NCBI GenBank assembly: GCA_964524295.1
Contig: CAZGCW010000036.1
Coordinates: forward strand, 1 to 23,964
Direction of reading: 5' to 3'
DNA: 23,964 bases
DNA from: UBA9926 sp964524295
GTDB taxonomy: Bacteria; Pseudomonadota; Gammaproteobacteria; Pseudomonadales; Azotimanducaceae
The notes under the pieces are model-generated. The model ran no database searches. It saw nothing but the letters and a program-made list of their open reading frames with translations, and was not told where the DNA came from. Both the position numbers and the translations under genes were made by a program. Positions within the stretch are counted from its first letter, which is position 1. The number at the start of each line of letters is the position of its first letter. Positions 1 through 9,336 of this stretch are shown here, piece after piece.

Positions 1-156
1 TAATGCGACATCGGGGGTCACTGTGATAAAGCTGATGATCTGGCCATCGCATTCAGCAATTCTATTGAGAAAGTGCTCAGTGAGTTCCGTTGCGGAGATC
101 GCTTTGGTGGTCAATAACTGATGCAGCTCTGTAATGGTGGCGTTATTTAAGTTCAC
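1..156 (-). CDS. gatA: Glu-tRNA(Gln)/Asp-tRNA(Asn) amidotransferase subunit A, N-terminal part (cut by window edge)
   Basis: Only the first 52 codons are inside the window; the gene runs off base 1 in frame. The reading begins at a GTG (156-154) that overlaps the gatC stop in a GTGA arrangement, and the N-terminus (NATITELHQLLTTKAISATE) matches the start of GatA, the amidase-signature subunit that releases ammonia from glutamine. GatA works with GatB and GatC to convert Glu-tRNA(Gln), and in many bacteria Asp-tRNA(Asn), to the amidated form. The Ser-cisSer-Lys catalytic residues lie beyond the window. The 4-bp overlap with gatC indicates translational coupling. No other ATG in the visible part fits the start better. 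Identity rests on a short segment plus the gatC neighbour. Confidence 0.9.
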   Translation of the reverse strand, partial: MNLNNATITELHQLLTTKAISATELTEHFLNRIAECDGQIISFITVTPDVAL

Positions 157-437
157 TCGATGACCTTCGGTACGAGGTAAAGGCCCTCTTCAAATAAGGG
201 CGCTGCTTGACTGAACCTGGCTCTCTGGTTAGTTTCGCTGACAGCATCTGGGCGCAACATTTGTTCGGCTTCGAGTGGGTGCGCCAGTGGTTTTACGTGT
301 TCACATTCAGCTGCATTCAGGGTAGCCACAAGCTCAAGGACTTCATTAATGGCCTGGAGGGTGCTATCCCGGCTATCCGGGTCTAAGGACAACTGAGCTA
401 AGTTGCCTAAAAGGTCGAGTTCCTGATCACCAATCAT
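153..437 (-). CDS. gatC: Glu-tRNA(Gln)/Asp-tRNA(Asn) amidotransferase subunit C
   Basis: A 94-residue protein of the usual GatC length (about 95 aa). It begins with the typical helical segment (LDLLGNLAQLSLDPD) and ends with the conserved proline-rich belt that wraps around GatA: H-V-K-P-L-A-H-P, LRPDAV, and a final APLFEEGLYLVPKVIE. GatC has no active site; it stabilises the GatA-GatB complex. It is the first gene of a gatCA(B) operon running leftward out of the window, overlapping gatA by 4 bp. It is divergent from mreB, with 296 bp of shared upstream DNA. The ATG at 437 has only a weak purine stretch ahead of it (TGAGAA). Identification is secure. Confidence 0.94.
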   Translation of the reverse strand: MIGDQELDLLGNLAQLSLDPDSRDSTLQAINEVLELVATLNAAECEHVKPLAHPLEAEQMLRPDAVSETNQRARFSQAAPLFEEGLYLVPKVIE

Positions 438-527
438 AGAAAAATTCTCAGATTATCCTGATTTAAAAGCGTGAAATCCTAATGCTTCTGAGGGAGATCT
501 GCAAATCAGCAGTGTAATATTGCCTGT

Positions 528-533
528 ATTATA
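528..533 (-). promoter_or_regulatory. Candidate -10 box for gatC-gatA
   Basis: On the minus strand the hexamer is a perfect TATAAT, 91 bp upstream of the gatC start in the gatC/mreB divergent spacer. No convincing -35 box lies 16-18 bp upstream (the sequence there is close to GAAGTT), and there is no TGn extension. An isolated TATAAT in A/T-rich DNA can be chance. Confidence 0.25.
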
Positions 534-563
534 AAGCAGTCTGGCTTCAGAACTTCCTGTTTC

Positions 564-592
564 TTGTCAAATTGGCTAAAAATATCTTCAAT
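564..592 (+). promoter_or_regulatory. Weak sigma-70-like promoter candidate for mreB
   Basis: TTGTCA at 564-569 and TTCAAT at 587-592 are separated by 17 bp (5/6 and 4/6 matches to consensus). It points toward mreB, whose start is about 140 bp downstream, so it would give a leader containing the inverted repeat at 658-684. The match is modest and no other signal in the divergent spacer is better on this strand. Confidence 0.2.
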
Positions 593-657
593 AACAGTGC
601 CTTAAGGATGATAGTTCTTGAATCAGACAGACCGTAAATGATAGAGTTCTATCCGAA

Positions 658-684
658 GCAGAACCATTTCCGTAGCGGTTCTGC
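658..684 (+). repeat. Perfect 8-bp inverted repeat in the mreB leader
   Basis: GCAGAACC (658-665) and GGTTCTGC (677-684) are exact reverse complements separated by 11 bases, ending 49 bp before the mreB ATG. There is no T-tract after the right arm, so it does not look like an intrinsic terminator. It could be a leader hairpin in mreB mRNA or a dyad for a DNA-binding protein. Confidence 0.5.
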
Positions 685-733
685 AGCAATTATCTTAGCG
701 AGCTAATCATCGATTCTTCATTCGAGTTGTTTC

Positions 734-1771
734 ATGTTTAAAAAAATCCGTGGGCTTTTTTCAAATGACCTTTCCATTGATCTTGGAACAGCCAACACGC
801 TCATTTATGTTCGTGAAAGAGGCATCGTGCTTGATGAGCCCTCGGTTGTGGCTATTAGACAGCACAATAACCAGAAGTCAGTCGCGGCTGTGGGAAATGA
901 TGCAAAGAGGATGTTGGGTCGGACGCCCGGCAACATTACGGCGATACGACCTTTAAAAGATGGTGTTATTGCAGATTTTCAGGTGACTGAAAAAATGTTG
1001 CAACATTTCATTAAAAAGGTTCATGAAAACAGCTTTATTAGGCCGAGTCCCAGAGTCTTGGTCTGTGTGCCTTGCCAAGCGACCGAAGTAGAAAGACGGG
1101 CGATTCGTGAGTCGGTTATCAGTGCTGGAGCCCGTGACGTTAGACTGATCGAAGAGCCCATGGCAGCAGCCATTGGTGCGGGTCTTCCTGTTCATGAGGC
1201 CGTGGGCACCATGGTTGTCGACATTGGTGGTGGGACCACTGAAATCGCCGTTTTATCGCTTAATGGCGTCGTTTATTCTCAATCCGTGAGGGTAGGTGGA
1301 GACCGGTTTGATGAGGCTATCACTGCTTACGTAAGAAGAACCCAAGGAAGCTTGGTCGGTGATGCCACTGCAGAACGGATTAAACAGGAAATTGGTACCG
1401 CTTTTCCAGTGTCCGAAGTGAGAGAAATTGATGTTCGAGGTCGTAATTTAGCGGAAGGAATTCCGAGAAGTTTTACCTTAAACAGCAATGAAATTCTCGA
1501 GGCATTGCAAGAACCACTGCATATTGTAGTTCAAGCCGTCAAGAGTGCATTGGAACAGACACCACCTGAGCTTGCTTCAGATATTGCTGAATCTGGGTTG
1601 GTTCTGACCGGCGGCGGCTCTCTGCTCAGAGAATTGGACCGGTTACTGGCAAATGAGACTGGTTTACCGGTGATTGTCGCTGAGGATCCCCTGACTTGTG
1701 TCGCGCGGGGGGGTGGAAGAGCCTTAGAGATTATGGATAACCAGGGTGTCAGTGATATTTTCGCATTTTAA
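734..1771 (+). CDS. mreB: Rod shape-determining protein MreB (bacterial actin)
   Basis: At 345 residues it matches the family length (E. coli 347). MreB is a cytoplasmic actin-like ATPase that forms membrane-bound filaments and directs lateral wall synthesis. The N-terminus (MFKKIRGLFSNDLSIDLG) carries the amphipathic membrane helix followed by phosphate-binding loop 1 (DLGTANT, about residues 17-23). Phosphate loop 2 is at about 161-171 (VVDIGGGTTE), and the adenosine-binding motif LTGGGSLL is at about 291-298. The block EDPLTCVARGGGRALE near the C-terminus is diagnostic of MreB as opposed to FtsA or DnaK. It is first in an mreBCD cluster with a 67-bp gap to mreC. An inverted repeat sits across its stop codon and may help tune mreB relative to mreC. 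The alternative name Mbl does not apply in this context. Confidence 0.98.
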   Translation: MFKKIRGLFSNDLSIDLGTANTLIYVRERGIVLDEPSVVAIRQHNNQKSVAAVGNDAKRMLGRTPGNITAIRPLKDGVIADFQVTEKMLQHFIKKVHENSFIRPSPRVLVCVPCQATEVERRAIRESVISAGARDVRLIEEPMAAAIGAGLPVHEAVGTMVVDIGGGTTEIAVLSLNGVVYSQSVRVGGDRFDEAITAYVRRTQGSLVGDATAERIKQEIGTAFPVSEVREIDVRGRNLAEGIPRSFTLNSNEILEALQEPLHIVVQAVKSALEQTPPELASDIAESGLVLTGGGSLLRELDRLLANETGLPVIVAEDPLTCVARGGGRALEIMDNQGVSDIFAF

Positions 1772-1838
1772 ATGATATCACCCTGACATCGCTCGAGATT
1801 AATTTGATGAATTATCCCAAGCGAAGGCAGGCAGGGCA

Positions 1839-2699
1839 ATGAAATCGCTTTTTCAGAATCGAGACGGTAGCGGTTTACAGACCAGTGCGCTCATTCTTGT
1901 TTGTATTATTCTGATCAGCGTCGATGCGTACACCCTCTGGTTGAAACCCTTCCGAAAGATTGTCGGTACTGCCGTCGTACCCGTGTTAATAATTTCACAA
2001 TGGCCTAATGAGGTTGCAGATAGTTTTTCTGATTTCTTTGCGACGCGTAGCGAGTTGAAGGAAGAGATTGATGAGCTGAAAAGTGAACTTTTAAAGATGC
2101 AGACCCGTACTCAAAAAATGGCGGCACTCTGGGAGGAAAATAGTCGGATGAGGGCTCTGCTGGGTTCGGCTGAGCGAGTTCAGGAAAAGGTTCTCATTGC
2201 AGAGATTATAGGCGTAGATCCTAATCCCAGCCGTTCACGAATCGTGGTCGACAAGGGATCCAATGATCAGGTCAGCATTGGGCAGGCAGTCATAGATGAC
2301 ACTGGCTTGATAGGTCAGGTGGTTGCTCAGAATTTGAGTACCAGTACCGTGTTATTGATCTCCGATCAAACTCAGGCAGTTCCGGTAAGGTCTTTGAGAA
2401 GTGGCCTACAAATGATTATTGAAGGCGGTGGGGCAGAGGCAAACCTGGTCGGAAGGCATGTCCCAAACACGGCAGATTTGCAGGTGGGTGATAATTTAGT
2501 GACTTCCGGATTAGGGAGCGTGTTTCCCAGCGGTTACCCTGTCGCTGTGGTGCGTCAGTTTGAACCCATTCTGGGAAACTCGTTTGCTACCATTAGTGCC
2601 GAACCGCTCGCACGCCTTTCATCGCGAAGCCATGTACTGATTTTGTTCTCTTCTGCGAAACCAACTGAGTCTATGAGAGAAGTAACAGATAATGGCTAA
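1839..2699 (+). CDS. mreC: Rod shape-determining protein MreC
   Basis: A 286-residue bitopic inner-membrane protein of the elongasome. One N-terminal membrane segment lies at about residues 17-37 (ALILVCIILISVDAY). A coiled coil follows at about 66-108, rich in E, K and L with a heptad feel, then the periplasmic beta domain with the family signatures NPSRSRIVVDKGS, GLIGQVV and LVTSGLGSVFPSGYPVAVV. MreC dimers bind MreB, MreD and PBP2 and activate wall synthesis. It is shorter than E. coli MreC (367 aa), because the proline/alanine-rich C-terminal tail is absent; that tail varies among species. The start ATG is preceded by purine-rich sequence (AGGCAGGCAGGGCA). The last codons overlap mreD by 8 bp. 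Confidence 0.97.
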   Translation: MKSLFQNRDGSGLQTSALILVCIILISVDAYTLWLKPFRKIVGTAVVPVLIISQWPNEVADSFSDFFATRSELKEEIDELKSELLKMQTRTQKMAALWEENSRMRALLGSAERVQEKVLIAEIIGVDPNPSRSRIVVDKGSNDQVSIGQAVIDDTGLIGQVVAQNLSTSTVLLISDQTQAVPVRSLRSGLQMIIEGGGAEANLVGRHVPNTADLQVGDNLVTSGLGSVFPSGYPVAVVRQFEPILGNSFATISAEPLARLSSRSHVLILFSSAKPTESMREVTDNG

Positions 2700-3192
2700 T
2701 CCTATCGCCAGCACCGGTAACTGGGTTATTGCAGTCAGCCTGCTGCTGGCATTGATACTCGCTATTTTGCCTTTACCTGCAGGGATTCCTGCAGAGTATG
2801 GCTATCTGCGCCCGGATTGGCTCGCGCTGGTGGTAATTTATTGGACACTGGCGTTGCCAGATAGAGTCGGGGTGTTGACAGCTTTTGTTTCCGGTTTGAT
2901 TGCAGATCTGGTGATGGGTTCGTTGCTCGGCTTACATGCTTTGAGTTTGGTGCTGTTATCTAGTTTTACCCTGGCAACCTATCAACAGGTCAGGATGTTG
3001 GCGGTGTGGCAACAGGCTATCTTAGTCGCGGTAATCCTGACTCTGGCCCAGTTGGTTGTTCTCGTTGTCCTCTTGCTGCTATCGCAGGGAAGTTTCAATT
3101 GGCTAAGTTTATTAGTCCCCTTGGTTAGTGGACTTGTCTGGCCCTGGATTTTTCTCGGGTTGCGGGCTTTGAGAAGGCGCGTTATACACTGA
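2692..3192 (+). CDS. mreD: Rod shape-determining protein MreD
   Basis: A 166-residue, strongly hydrophobic protein with five or so membrane segments (for example ISLLLALILAILPLPAGI-like at 14-31, LVVIYWTLALP, LLGLHALSLVLLSSFTL, ILVAVILTLAQLVVLVVLLLL). The conserved MreD motif RPDWLALVVIYW is at about residues 40-51. MreD is the integral-membrane partner of MreC in the elongasome. Its ATG lies within the last codons of mreC (8-bp overlap), a sign of translational coupling. No catalytic motif is expected. Sequence identity within this family is low, so context carries part of the call, but length, topology and position all agree. Confidence 0.95.
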   Translation: MANPIASTGNWVIAVSLLLALILAILPLPAGIPAEYGYLRPDWLALVVIYWTLALPDRVGVLTAFVSGLIADLVMGSLLGLHALSLVLLSSFTLATYQQVRMLAVWQQAILVAVILTLAQLVVLVVLLLLSQGSFNWLSLLVPLVSGLVWPWIFLGLRALRRRVIH

Positions 3193-3270
3193 ATCACATC
3201 GATCAATATACGGTGCCCGGCTTTCGTAATAGTAGCCTCTCAACTTCAGATTAATATAAGAGAATAAGTT

Positions 3271-3849
3271 ATGACGGAAATTGTGCTGGCTTCGGCATCA
3301 CCTCGACGTGCGGAACTATTGGATCAGATCGGGATCAAATTTAGGGTGGATGCCGCTGATATAGATGAGTCCATCATCCCCGGAGAGCAACCCATTGATT
3401 TGGTGGAGCGGCTGGCTAGGCAGAAAGCGACGAGCAAATTGCCCTGCGAAAGTGTGATTTTGTCGGCTGATACCATTGTCATTAACGAGGGTTCTATTCT
3501 GGGTAAACCGAGAGATCGTCATGACGCGATGGACATGTTGGCGCGGCTGTCCAATAGGATTCACCAGGTGGTAACAGCGATTTGTGTGGCGGATGGCACC
3601 AGTTTGGTCACCGAGGTGGTGACCACTTCTGTGGCCTTAAGGATGATCTCCCAGGCAGAAGCAACAGCCTATTGGGATTCGGGTGAACCGCTGGATAAAG
3701 CGGGCGGGTTTGCAATACAAGGCTTGGGTGCTGTTTTTGTGAAGAATATTCAAGGCAGTTACAGTAATGTGGTAGGTTTGCCGCTGTTTGAAACTGCAGC
3801 CTTGCTGGGAAGATATGGTATTCAAGCCCTCAATGCTCAGGATGAGTAA
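3271..3849 (+). CDS. maf: Maf-family nucleoside triphosphate pyrophosphatase (YhdE type, dTTP/UTP)
   Basis: A 192-residue Maf protein. The N-terminal signature LASASPRRAELLDQIG (about 6-21) is the phosphate-binding loop. ADTIV (about 66-70) holds the catalytic aspartate, and the motifs GKPRD, EPLDKAGGFAIQG and the final VVGLPL are all family hallmarks. The mreD-maf-rng position corresponds to E. coli yhdE, whose product hydrolyses dTTP, UTP and modified pyrimidine triphosphates to monophosphates, so that substrate range is favoured over the m7GTP-preferring YceF type. The substrate assignment is an inference from context and the family. It lies 78 bp after mreD with a reasonable AAGAGA ribosome-binding site before its ATG. 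Confidence 0.95.
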   Translation: MTEIVLASASPRRAELLDQIGIKFRVDAADIDESIIPGEQPIDLVERLARQKATSKLPCESVILSADTIVINEGSILGKPRDRHDAMDMLARLSNRIHQVVTAICVADGTSLVTEVVTTSVALRMISQAEATAYWDSGEPLDKAGGFAIQGLGAVFVKNIQGSYSNVVGLPLFETAALLGRYGIQALNAQDE

Positions 3850-3935
3850 AAAATGGTAGCAGAGCCAGGCCGACGGTTTCGGTTGGGAATTAAGTTTATT
3901 GGTCATCACGTGTATTGGTCATTAAGTGTTTTGTT

Positions 3936-5438
3936 ATGAAAAGAGAAATACTGATAAATTCTTCGCCCACAGAATGTCGAGTCGCTTTGGTGGAAGACGG
4001 GTTGCTCCAGGAAGTATTGATTGAAAGCAGTCATAGCAAAACCATGATAGGTAATATCTATAAGGGCACGGTCAAGCGGGTGGTCAAGGGTATGCAAAGT
4101 GCTTTTGTTTCGATAAGTAAAAGTGAAAGCGCCTTTCTCCCGTTGAGCGATATCGCGGCGCGCACAGTTAAACAACCTAGTGGAGAGGCCCTTGAGGTTG
4201 GAATCGAAGAAGACGGAGAAGAGAGTGCTATCGAGCAAAGCATCAGACAGGGCGAGCAGATGTTATTTCAGGTCACTAAAGAACCCGTCGGCACTAAAGC
4301 AGCCCGGGTCACGACTAAAATCACATTGGCTTCCCGTTATCTGGTAATGACACCAAACTCAGCCCACATTCGAGTCTCTATGAAAATTGCTGATGAAAGT
4401 GAGCGAGAACGGTTAAAGAACCTCCTGACAACCTGCAAGGGTGATGCCTTTTACGGATTTATAGCGCGCACTTCTGCAGTTGGGGTGGGTATGGACAGCC
4501 TGCAGCGAGATGCCAGTGAATTAAAAGTCAGGTGGCAGGAAATACAACGCCGGTTTCGTTCGCAGGGCAGTGAATCTCTGCTGTATCGTGACTTGCCGAT
4601 TCCTTTAAGGGTTCTCCGCGATATAGTGAGTCGTGATATTACTGGAATAATCGTCGATGATGATCAGACCTTGTCTGACGTCCAGCATTTTATGACCGCT
4701 TTTTTACCCTCCCAGTTGCAGTGTCTCACCAAGGCGGTATCGGGGCAGAACCTCTTTGATCGATATGGATTGGAGGAACAGGTCAATGCCGCGTTAAAAT
4801 CACACGTAACCCTCAAGTCCGGTGGCTATCTCGTGATTGAACAGACAGAGGCGATGACCACAGTTGATGTTAATACGGGCTCCTACCTCGGTCATCGTAA
4901 TCTGTCGGAAACGGTGTTAGAAACGAATCTTGAAGCGGCTCGAGCGATACCAAGACAGCTCAGGCTGCGAAACATAGGCGGTATTATTGTCGTCGATTTT
5001 ATTGATATGGACACGGACGATGATAAACAGAAATTACTAGACTGTCTGGGTGCTGGGTTTTCAAAAGACCGTGCTCCGATTCGTCATTCTGAGGTGTCGA
5101 CGCTGGGTTTGGTCGAGATAGCCCGGAAAAGATCAGGTAAGAGTTTGCAAATGATGCTGTCTCAGCCCTGTTCGCATTGTCTTGGCCTGGGCGTTGTTGA
5201 TTCAACAGATACTCTGGCCGCTGCCGTATTCAGGCAGGCCTATCTGCGTAGGGACGAATTCGAAAACGTAACGTGTCTGGTGTTAGCGGCAAAGGAATTA
5301 ATTGATAGGATCTCCAGCGAGTATCAGAATGAAGTACTCGATATGAACAGAAATCATGCTGTCACCATGAAATTACAAGTGGATGAGAATGTCAGCACCG
5401 GTGATTTCCGGTTGTGTCAGCAGTCAGAGGTGCAATAG
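3936..5438 (+). CDS. rng: Ribonuclease G
   Basis: Single-strand-specific endoribonuclease that trims 16S rRNA 5' ends and degrades some mRNAs. An S1-like RNA-binding region occupies about residues 37-120 (GNIYKGTVKRVVKGMQSAFV). The Mg2+-binding catalytic aspartates are D311 (TTVDVNTGS) and D354 (VVDFIDMD), spaced 43 residues apart as in E. coli RNase E/G. A Zn-link pair C412-x-x-C415 is present. At about 500 aa it lacks the long C-terminal scaffold of RNase E. I chose the ATG at 3936 because MKREILINSSPTECRVA aligns with the RNase G N-terminus. An in-frame TTG at 3915 would add 7 residues, and neither start has a strong ribosome-binding site. It is followed by yhdP after only 6 bp. Confidence 0.96.
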   Translation: MKREILINSSPTECRVALVEDGLLQEVLIESSHSKTMIGNIYKGTVKRVVKGMQSAFVSISKSESAFLPLSDIAARTVKQPSGEALEVGIEEDGEESAIEQSIRQGEQMLFQVTKEPVGTKAARVTTKITLASRYLVMTPNSAHIRVSMKIADESERERLKNLLTTCKGDAFYGFIARTSAVGVGMDSLQRDASELKVRWQEIQRRFRSQGSESLLYRDLPIPLRVLRDIVSRDITGIIVDDDQTLSDVQHFMTAFLPSQLQCLTKAVSGQNLFDRYGLEEQVNAALKSHVTLKSGGYLVIEQTEAMTTVDVNTGSYLGHRNLSETVLETNLEAARAIPRQLRLRNIGGIIVVDFIDMDTDDDKQKLLDCLGAGFSKDRAPIRHSEVSTLGLVEIARKRSGKSLQMMLSQPCSHCLGLGVVDSTDTLAAAVFRQAYLRRDEFENVTCLVLAAKELIDRISSEYQNEVLDMNRNHAVTMKLQVDENVSTGDFRLCQQSEVQ

Positions 5439-5444
5439 TCCCCT

Positions 5445-8400
5445 ATGACCAGGCAGGTATTCTCAAGGCTACTCCAGGTGCTAATCTTTTCAGCGCTCCT
5501 GCTGCTTGCCTCATATGTAACATTCGGCCGTCTGGCGATAGGGTTGCTCAGTTTTTATAAGGTGGACGTAGAAGCGCAAATCTCGGAGATGCTCGGCATA
5601 GGATTTAGCACACGATCTATAGCCGGGGAGTGGAAATTCCTTGACCCGACTATCGTACTGCAGGGGCTCGCTCTGGGCGATACTGAAAATAAGGCCATCT
5701 CGGCTCAGCGGGTAGAATTAAAGCTCAGCTCCTGGCGGTCGTTAACCGAATTTTTCCCAGTGCTCAGTCGAGTCGTCGTCAATACTGTCTCATTGAAAAT
5801 AAGTAGGAAAGAAAATGGTTCCTGGCAGGTTTCTGGTCTGCAGGGATCAGGCTCTCGGGGCCTGTCTGATTTTACACGTCTATTGTCTTATGCGGATGTT
5901 CTTGAGATATCAGCTCTCGAGATTAATGTTGATACAGGGCAAGGGAGCTTCTTATTCACCACGGTTGGGCCTCAGGCAGGAATTGAAATTCGCGCGGATG
6001 AATCCGGTGGCGCATTCGATGCTGCTTTGGAATTAGTCCCCATGGATAAAACCAAACAATCCGGGCGACCTTCGAGAGTGTTTGTATCAGGTTCCTTTAA
6101 GGGCGAGTTGAGTTCTATCGGGGCGGCCTCGATGAGTGCTTATCTAAGTCTTGAAGACATACGACTCGCAACGGTTTACCCGAAATTTAAAGAAGATGGC
6201 AGGACGGCAGATGCGCTTCTTGATGGGCAAGCATGGTTGCAATTAGATAAAGGTGATATTGACTCACAAGTGAAACTGTCTGTCTCCGGTTTGGATTTGA
6301 AAGCATCACAGACTTCCTTGCTTTCGACTGGTTTTGCTGTTTCAGGTGATCTGGACGAAGGAACGGCTGCGATTCGCGTAGCTGAGTTAGCGATGAAGGG
6401 TATAAATGAGCCTCTGGAAATAGCTGGATTGTCGATCGGCATAGAGGAAACATCTCAGGGTGACTATGCCCTTGCAGCAACCTTGCCCTCCCTGGAAATT
6501 GATCAGAGGTGGTTAACGCTATTGTTCGATTTGCAGGCTGATCTGGGCAACGAGAACAAAGTTGGAACCGGGATCAGTGGCGTGGAAGCTGGGATTTTAC
6601 TGTCAAAACTGGGTCTTTTAGTTGATTCGGGTCGTGTTAAAGAGTCTTTTCGATTCGTTGCTAATGTGGATGAATTGCAGTTACGTGCTCAAGATGGCCT
6701 GCCTGGTTTAAAGGGCGTTAAAGGCTTCTTGAGTTTAGGCATGGAAGCAGGTTTCTTTGATCTGCACAGCGGTCAGAGTGAGATTCATTTTTCCAATGTG
6801 TATGAGTTTCCCTGGCAATTGGATACCAGTTCGGGGAGGTTAGCCTATCGGATTCATGAGCAGGGTTTGCAGATTTTCTCAGGGCCGTTAAGAGTGACCT
6901 CAGGCGCTCTTGAAGCTAGAGGCAAGCTGTTGATTGACCTTCAGGAAGAAAAATTGCAGAGAACGTGGGGATTGTCTGTTGGGCTGCAGGATGCCAGTTT
7001 AATCTCCTTGAAGCCCTTCATCCCGCTAACTGTTCCTGAACAGACAAGAAATTGGATTGCGACGGCCATTCGCTCTGGCAGGGCTGAAAAAGCCGGCTTA
7101 TTGGTGCATGGATCCATTGATAGATCAGCTGCTAAAGCTGAAAAAAGCTATGAAATCCAAATTCAAACAGAGGCTGCAGTACTCAAGTATCAGCCCTTAT
7201 GGCCGGAAATCAGTGCGCTGCAGGGAACTGTCTATATTCATAATCGAGGCGTTTTTGCGGATGGGCTCAAAGGAGAGGTATTTGATACAGCCGTTGAGAA
7301 TGGATCGCTTCGTATTCACCAGACCGACGACGAGCCACCAGAATGGATTAACATTTCAGCTGATTTATCAGGACCCTTTGCAGACGGTTTCAAGGCATTT
7401 AGGGAAACACCACTTCGAAATAGCATATCCGGGGCGGCCGATCATTGGCGCGGTCGGGGGTCAATGAAAGCCGGTATTGACCTCTCAGTCGGTATTGGTA
7501 GGTCTGCAACGGCCCCACCTTTGATAGACACCGTGGTTGACCTGGCTGAGGCTCAGTTTGACTTAATGGATTTAGATCTAGCCATTGAGAAACTCAGTGG
7601 TTCGTTCAGGTATCAATCAGATACCGGGTTAAGCAGCGAGTATTTTTCCTGTCGTTTATTTGAAGCGGCAGTGGAAGGCCATATTGAGACTAATCTGCTG
7701 GGTCAGTCTGGCGCTTATTTGGTTTTTTTGGATGGGTCTGCAGAGGTGGATAATGTGAACAAGTGGTTGGATTTGTCACTACTGCAATTTGTTCATGGTA
7801 GTCAAGATTATAAAGCACTACTGACTTTGCCTTATGGTGGCAGAGATAACAGACCGACGATTGAAGTATCCAGTGATTTGGTGGGTGTCAACATTGAAAT
7901 GCCCCCGCCCTTGGGAAAGATCACTGCAGATACACAGCGCGACTTTATGTATCAGCAGATTCTTGGTCCTGGGCCCTCAGTGGCCAGCTTCTCTTTGGAA
8001 CAGAGTGTGTCCGGTAATTTAAAACTGGTCGAGGGTATTGTCGTAGGCGGCCGAATTAATTTGGGTGAATTTAAGAACGAGGCCAGTGCCTTTGATGCCA
8101 TTCGGGTCACGGGTTCGCTGCCATTTCTATCTCTCTCAGAATGGAATCTTTTTTTTGAAGAATNNNNNNNNNNGCAAGACAGATTTGTCGGTGGAGTCAG
8201 AATTAAAAAGCCACTTAAAGTCCATCGACGTATGGGTTGACAGGTTAAATATTTATGACTTTGAGGTAGAAGACATCGGCGTCAAGATAAAACCCTTGGA
8301 CCGAGCCTGGCAGGTTGCACTGGAGAATGAAGAGATACTTGGAGAGTTCACCGAGTATGATGATGAGGCTAAACCACTGGACATCAGGCTCAGTTATCTG

Positions 8401-9336
8401 CATCTGACCTCTGACTTAGCAGATACGGATGCTGATCCACTGTCCTTGGTATCATCGGAGATGTTTGTGCCACTGCGCTTTCAAGCGGACCAGATTATCT
8501 ATGATGATGAAGATTATGGTGCCTGGTCTTTTTTGTTTTTACCTAATGCGACGGGTGGGGATATTCAGGAGTTAAGCGCAAGCGTAAAAGGCATGGAGAT
8601 TCATGCCCCGGAAACGTTTGAATGGATCAATGTAGCCGGTCAGGAAAGTACCGTTTTCAGCGGAACGATTCGAGTCCCAGAACTTCGAGATAGTCTCGAA
8701 GCGTGGGGTTTTGCAGCGGGTATTGAGGGCCAGCAGTTTGACTTCAAGTCCAATCTGCAATGGCCGGGGTCGCCTTTAAATATCAGTGTTGAAGGATTGT
8801 CTGGACAATTAAGTCTAGCGGGAGGCAAGGGTCGCATCATTCAGGCTGAAGCGAGCAGTGGTCCACTGAAATTACTGGGAATATTTGATTTTGCTGAAAT
8901 TGCCAAGCGGCTGAGTTTAGATTTTTCTGGATTGTTGGCAGAAGGCCATTCTTTCAATTCTGTTACCGGTTCAGTGTCAATGCAAGAGGGTAGCATTGAT
9001 GTTACAGAACCGGTTGTTATTGTTGGCGCAGGGAGTCAGTTTACGCTTGCCGGGAACCTGAATTTGGTCAATGAGACGATCGATAGCGATTTGATCGTAA
9101 CACTGCCGGTAAACAAGAACCTGCCTTGGTACGCCGCTTATACCGCCTTTGCCACCAGCCCCATTACGGCAGCAGGTGTATTTTTGGCCCAGAAATTATT
9201 TAAGGAACAGATTCAGGATATGACCAGTCTTAAATATGAGGTCTTAGGCAGTCTTGATGAACCTGAAGTAAAGTTTGTATCCATGTTTGACGCGTCGGTT
9301 AGAGAATTACCCGAAGAAAAGGCGGATGCAGGCTAG
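5445..9336 (+). CDS. yhdP: AsmA-like envelope protein YhdP (interrupted by an assembly gap)
   Basis: A very large protein: about 906 residues before the 10-N gap at 8164-8173 and about 386 after it, close to the roughly 1270 aa usual for YhdP. One N-terminal membrane anchor (residues about 5-32) is followed by a long periplasmic beta-rich region (DUF3971/AsmA type), ending near SPITAAGVFLAQKLFKEQ and a short tail. In E. coli YhdP, with TamB and YdbH, supports phospholipid transport to the outer membrane. The reading frame changes across the N run, but only because the run is not a multiple of 3; the downstream frame continues family-like sequence to its stop. I therefore treat it as one intact gene. 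It follows rng by 6 bp and shares its last base with the next start. Confidence 0.92.
8164..8173. other. Assembly gap (10 N) within yhdP
   Basis: Ten N bases. The codon phase on the two sides fits one open frame only if the true missing length is a multiple of 3, so 10 is a placeholder. The total protein length suggests that few residues are missing. Confidence 0.97.

Noticed and set aside
564..570. Consensus TTGACA on the minus strand as a -35 for gatC
   Set aside because: It is about 31 bp from the TATAAT at 528-533, far beyond a workable spacer.
8174..8240. Premature end of yhdP soon after the N run
   Set aside because: It arises only if the placeholder gap length is taken literally; the other frame continues YhdP to 9336.
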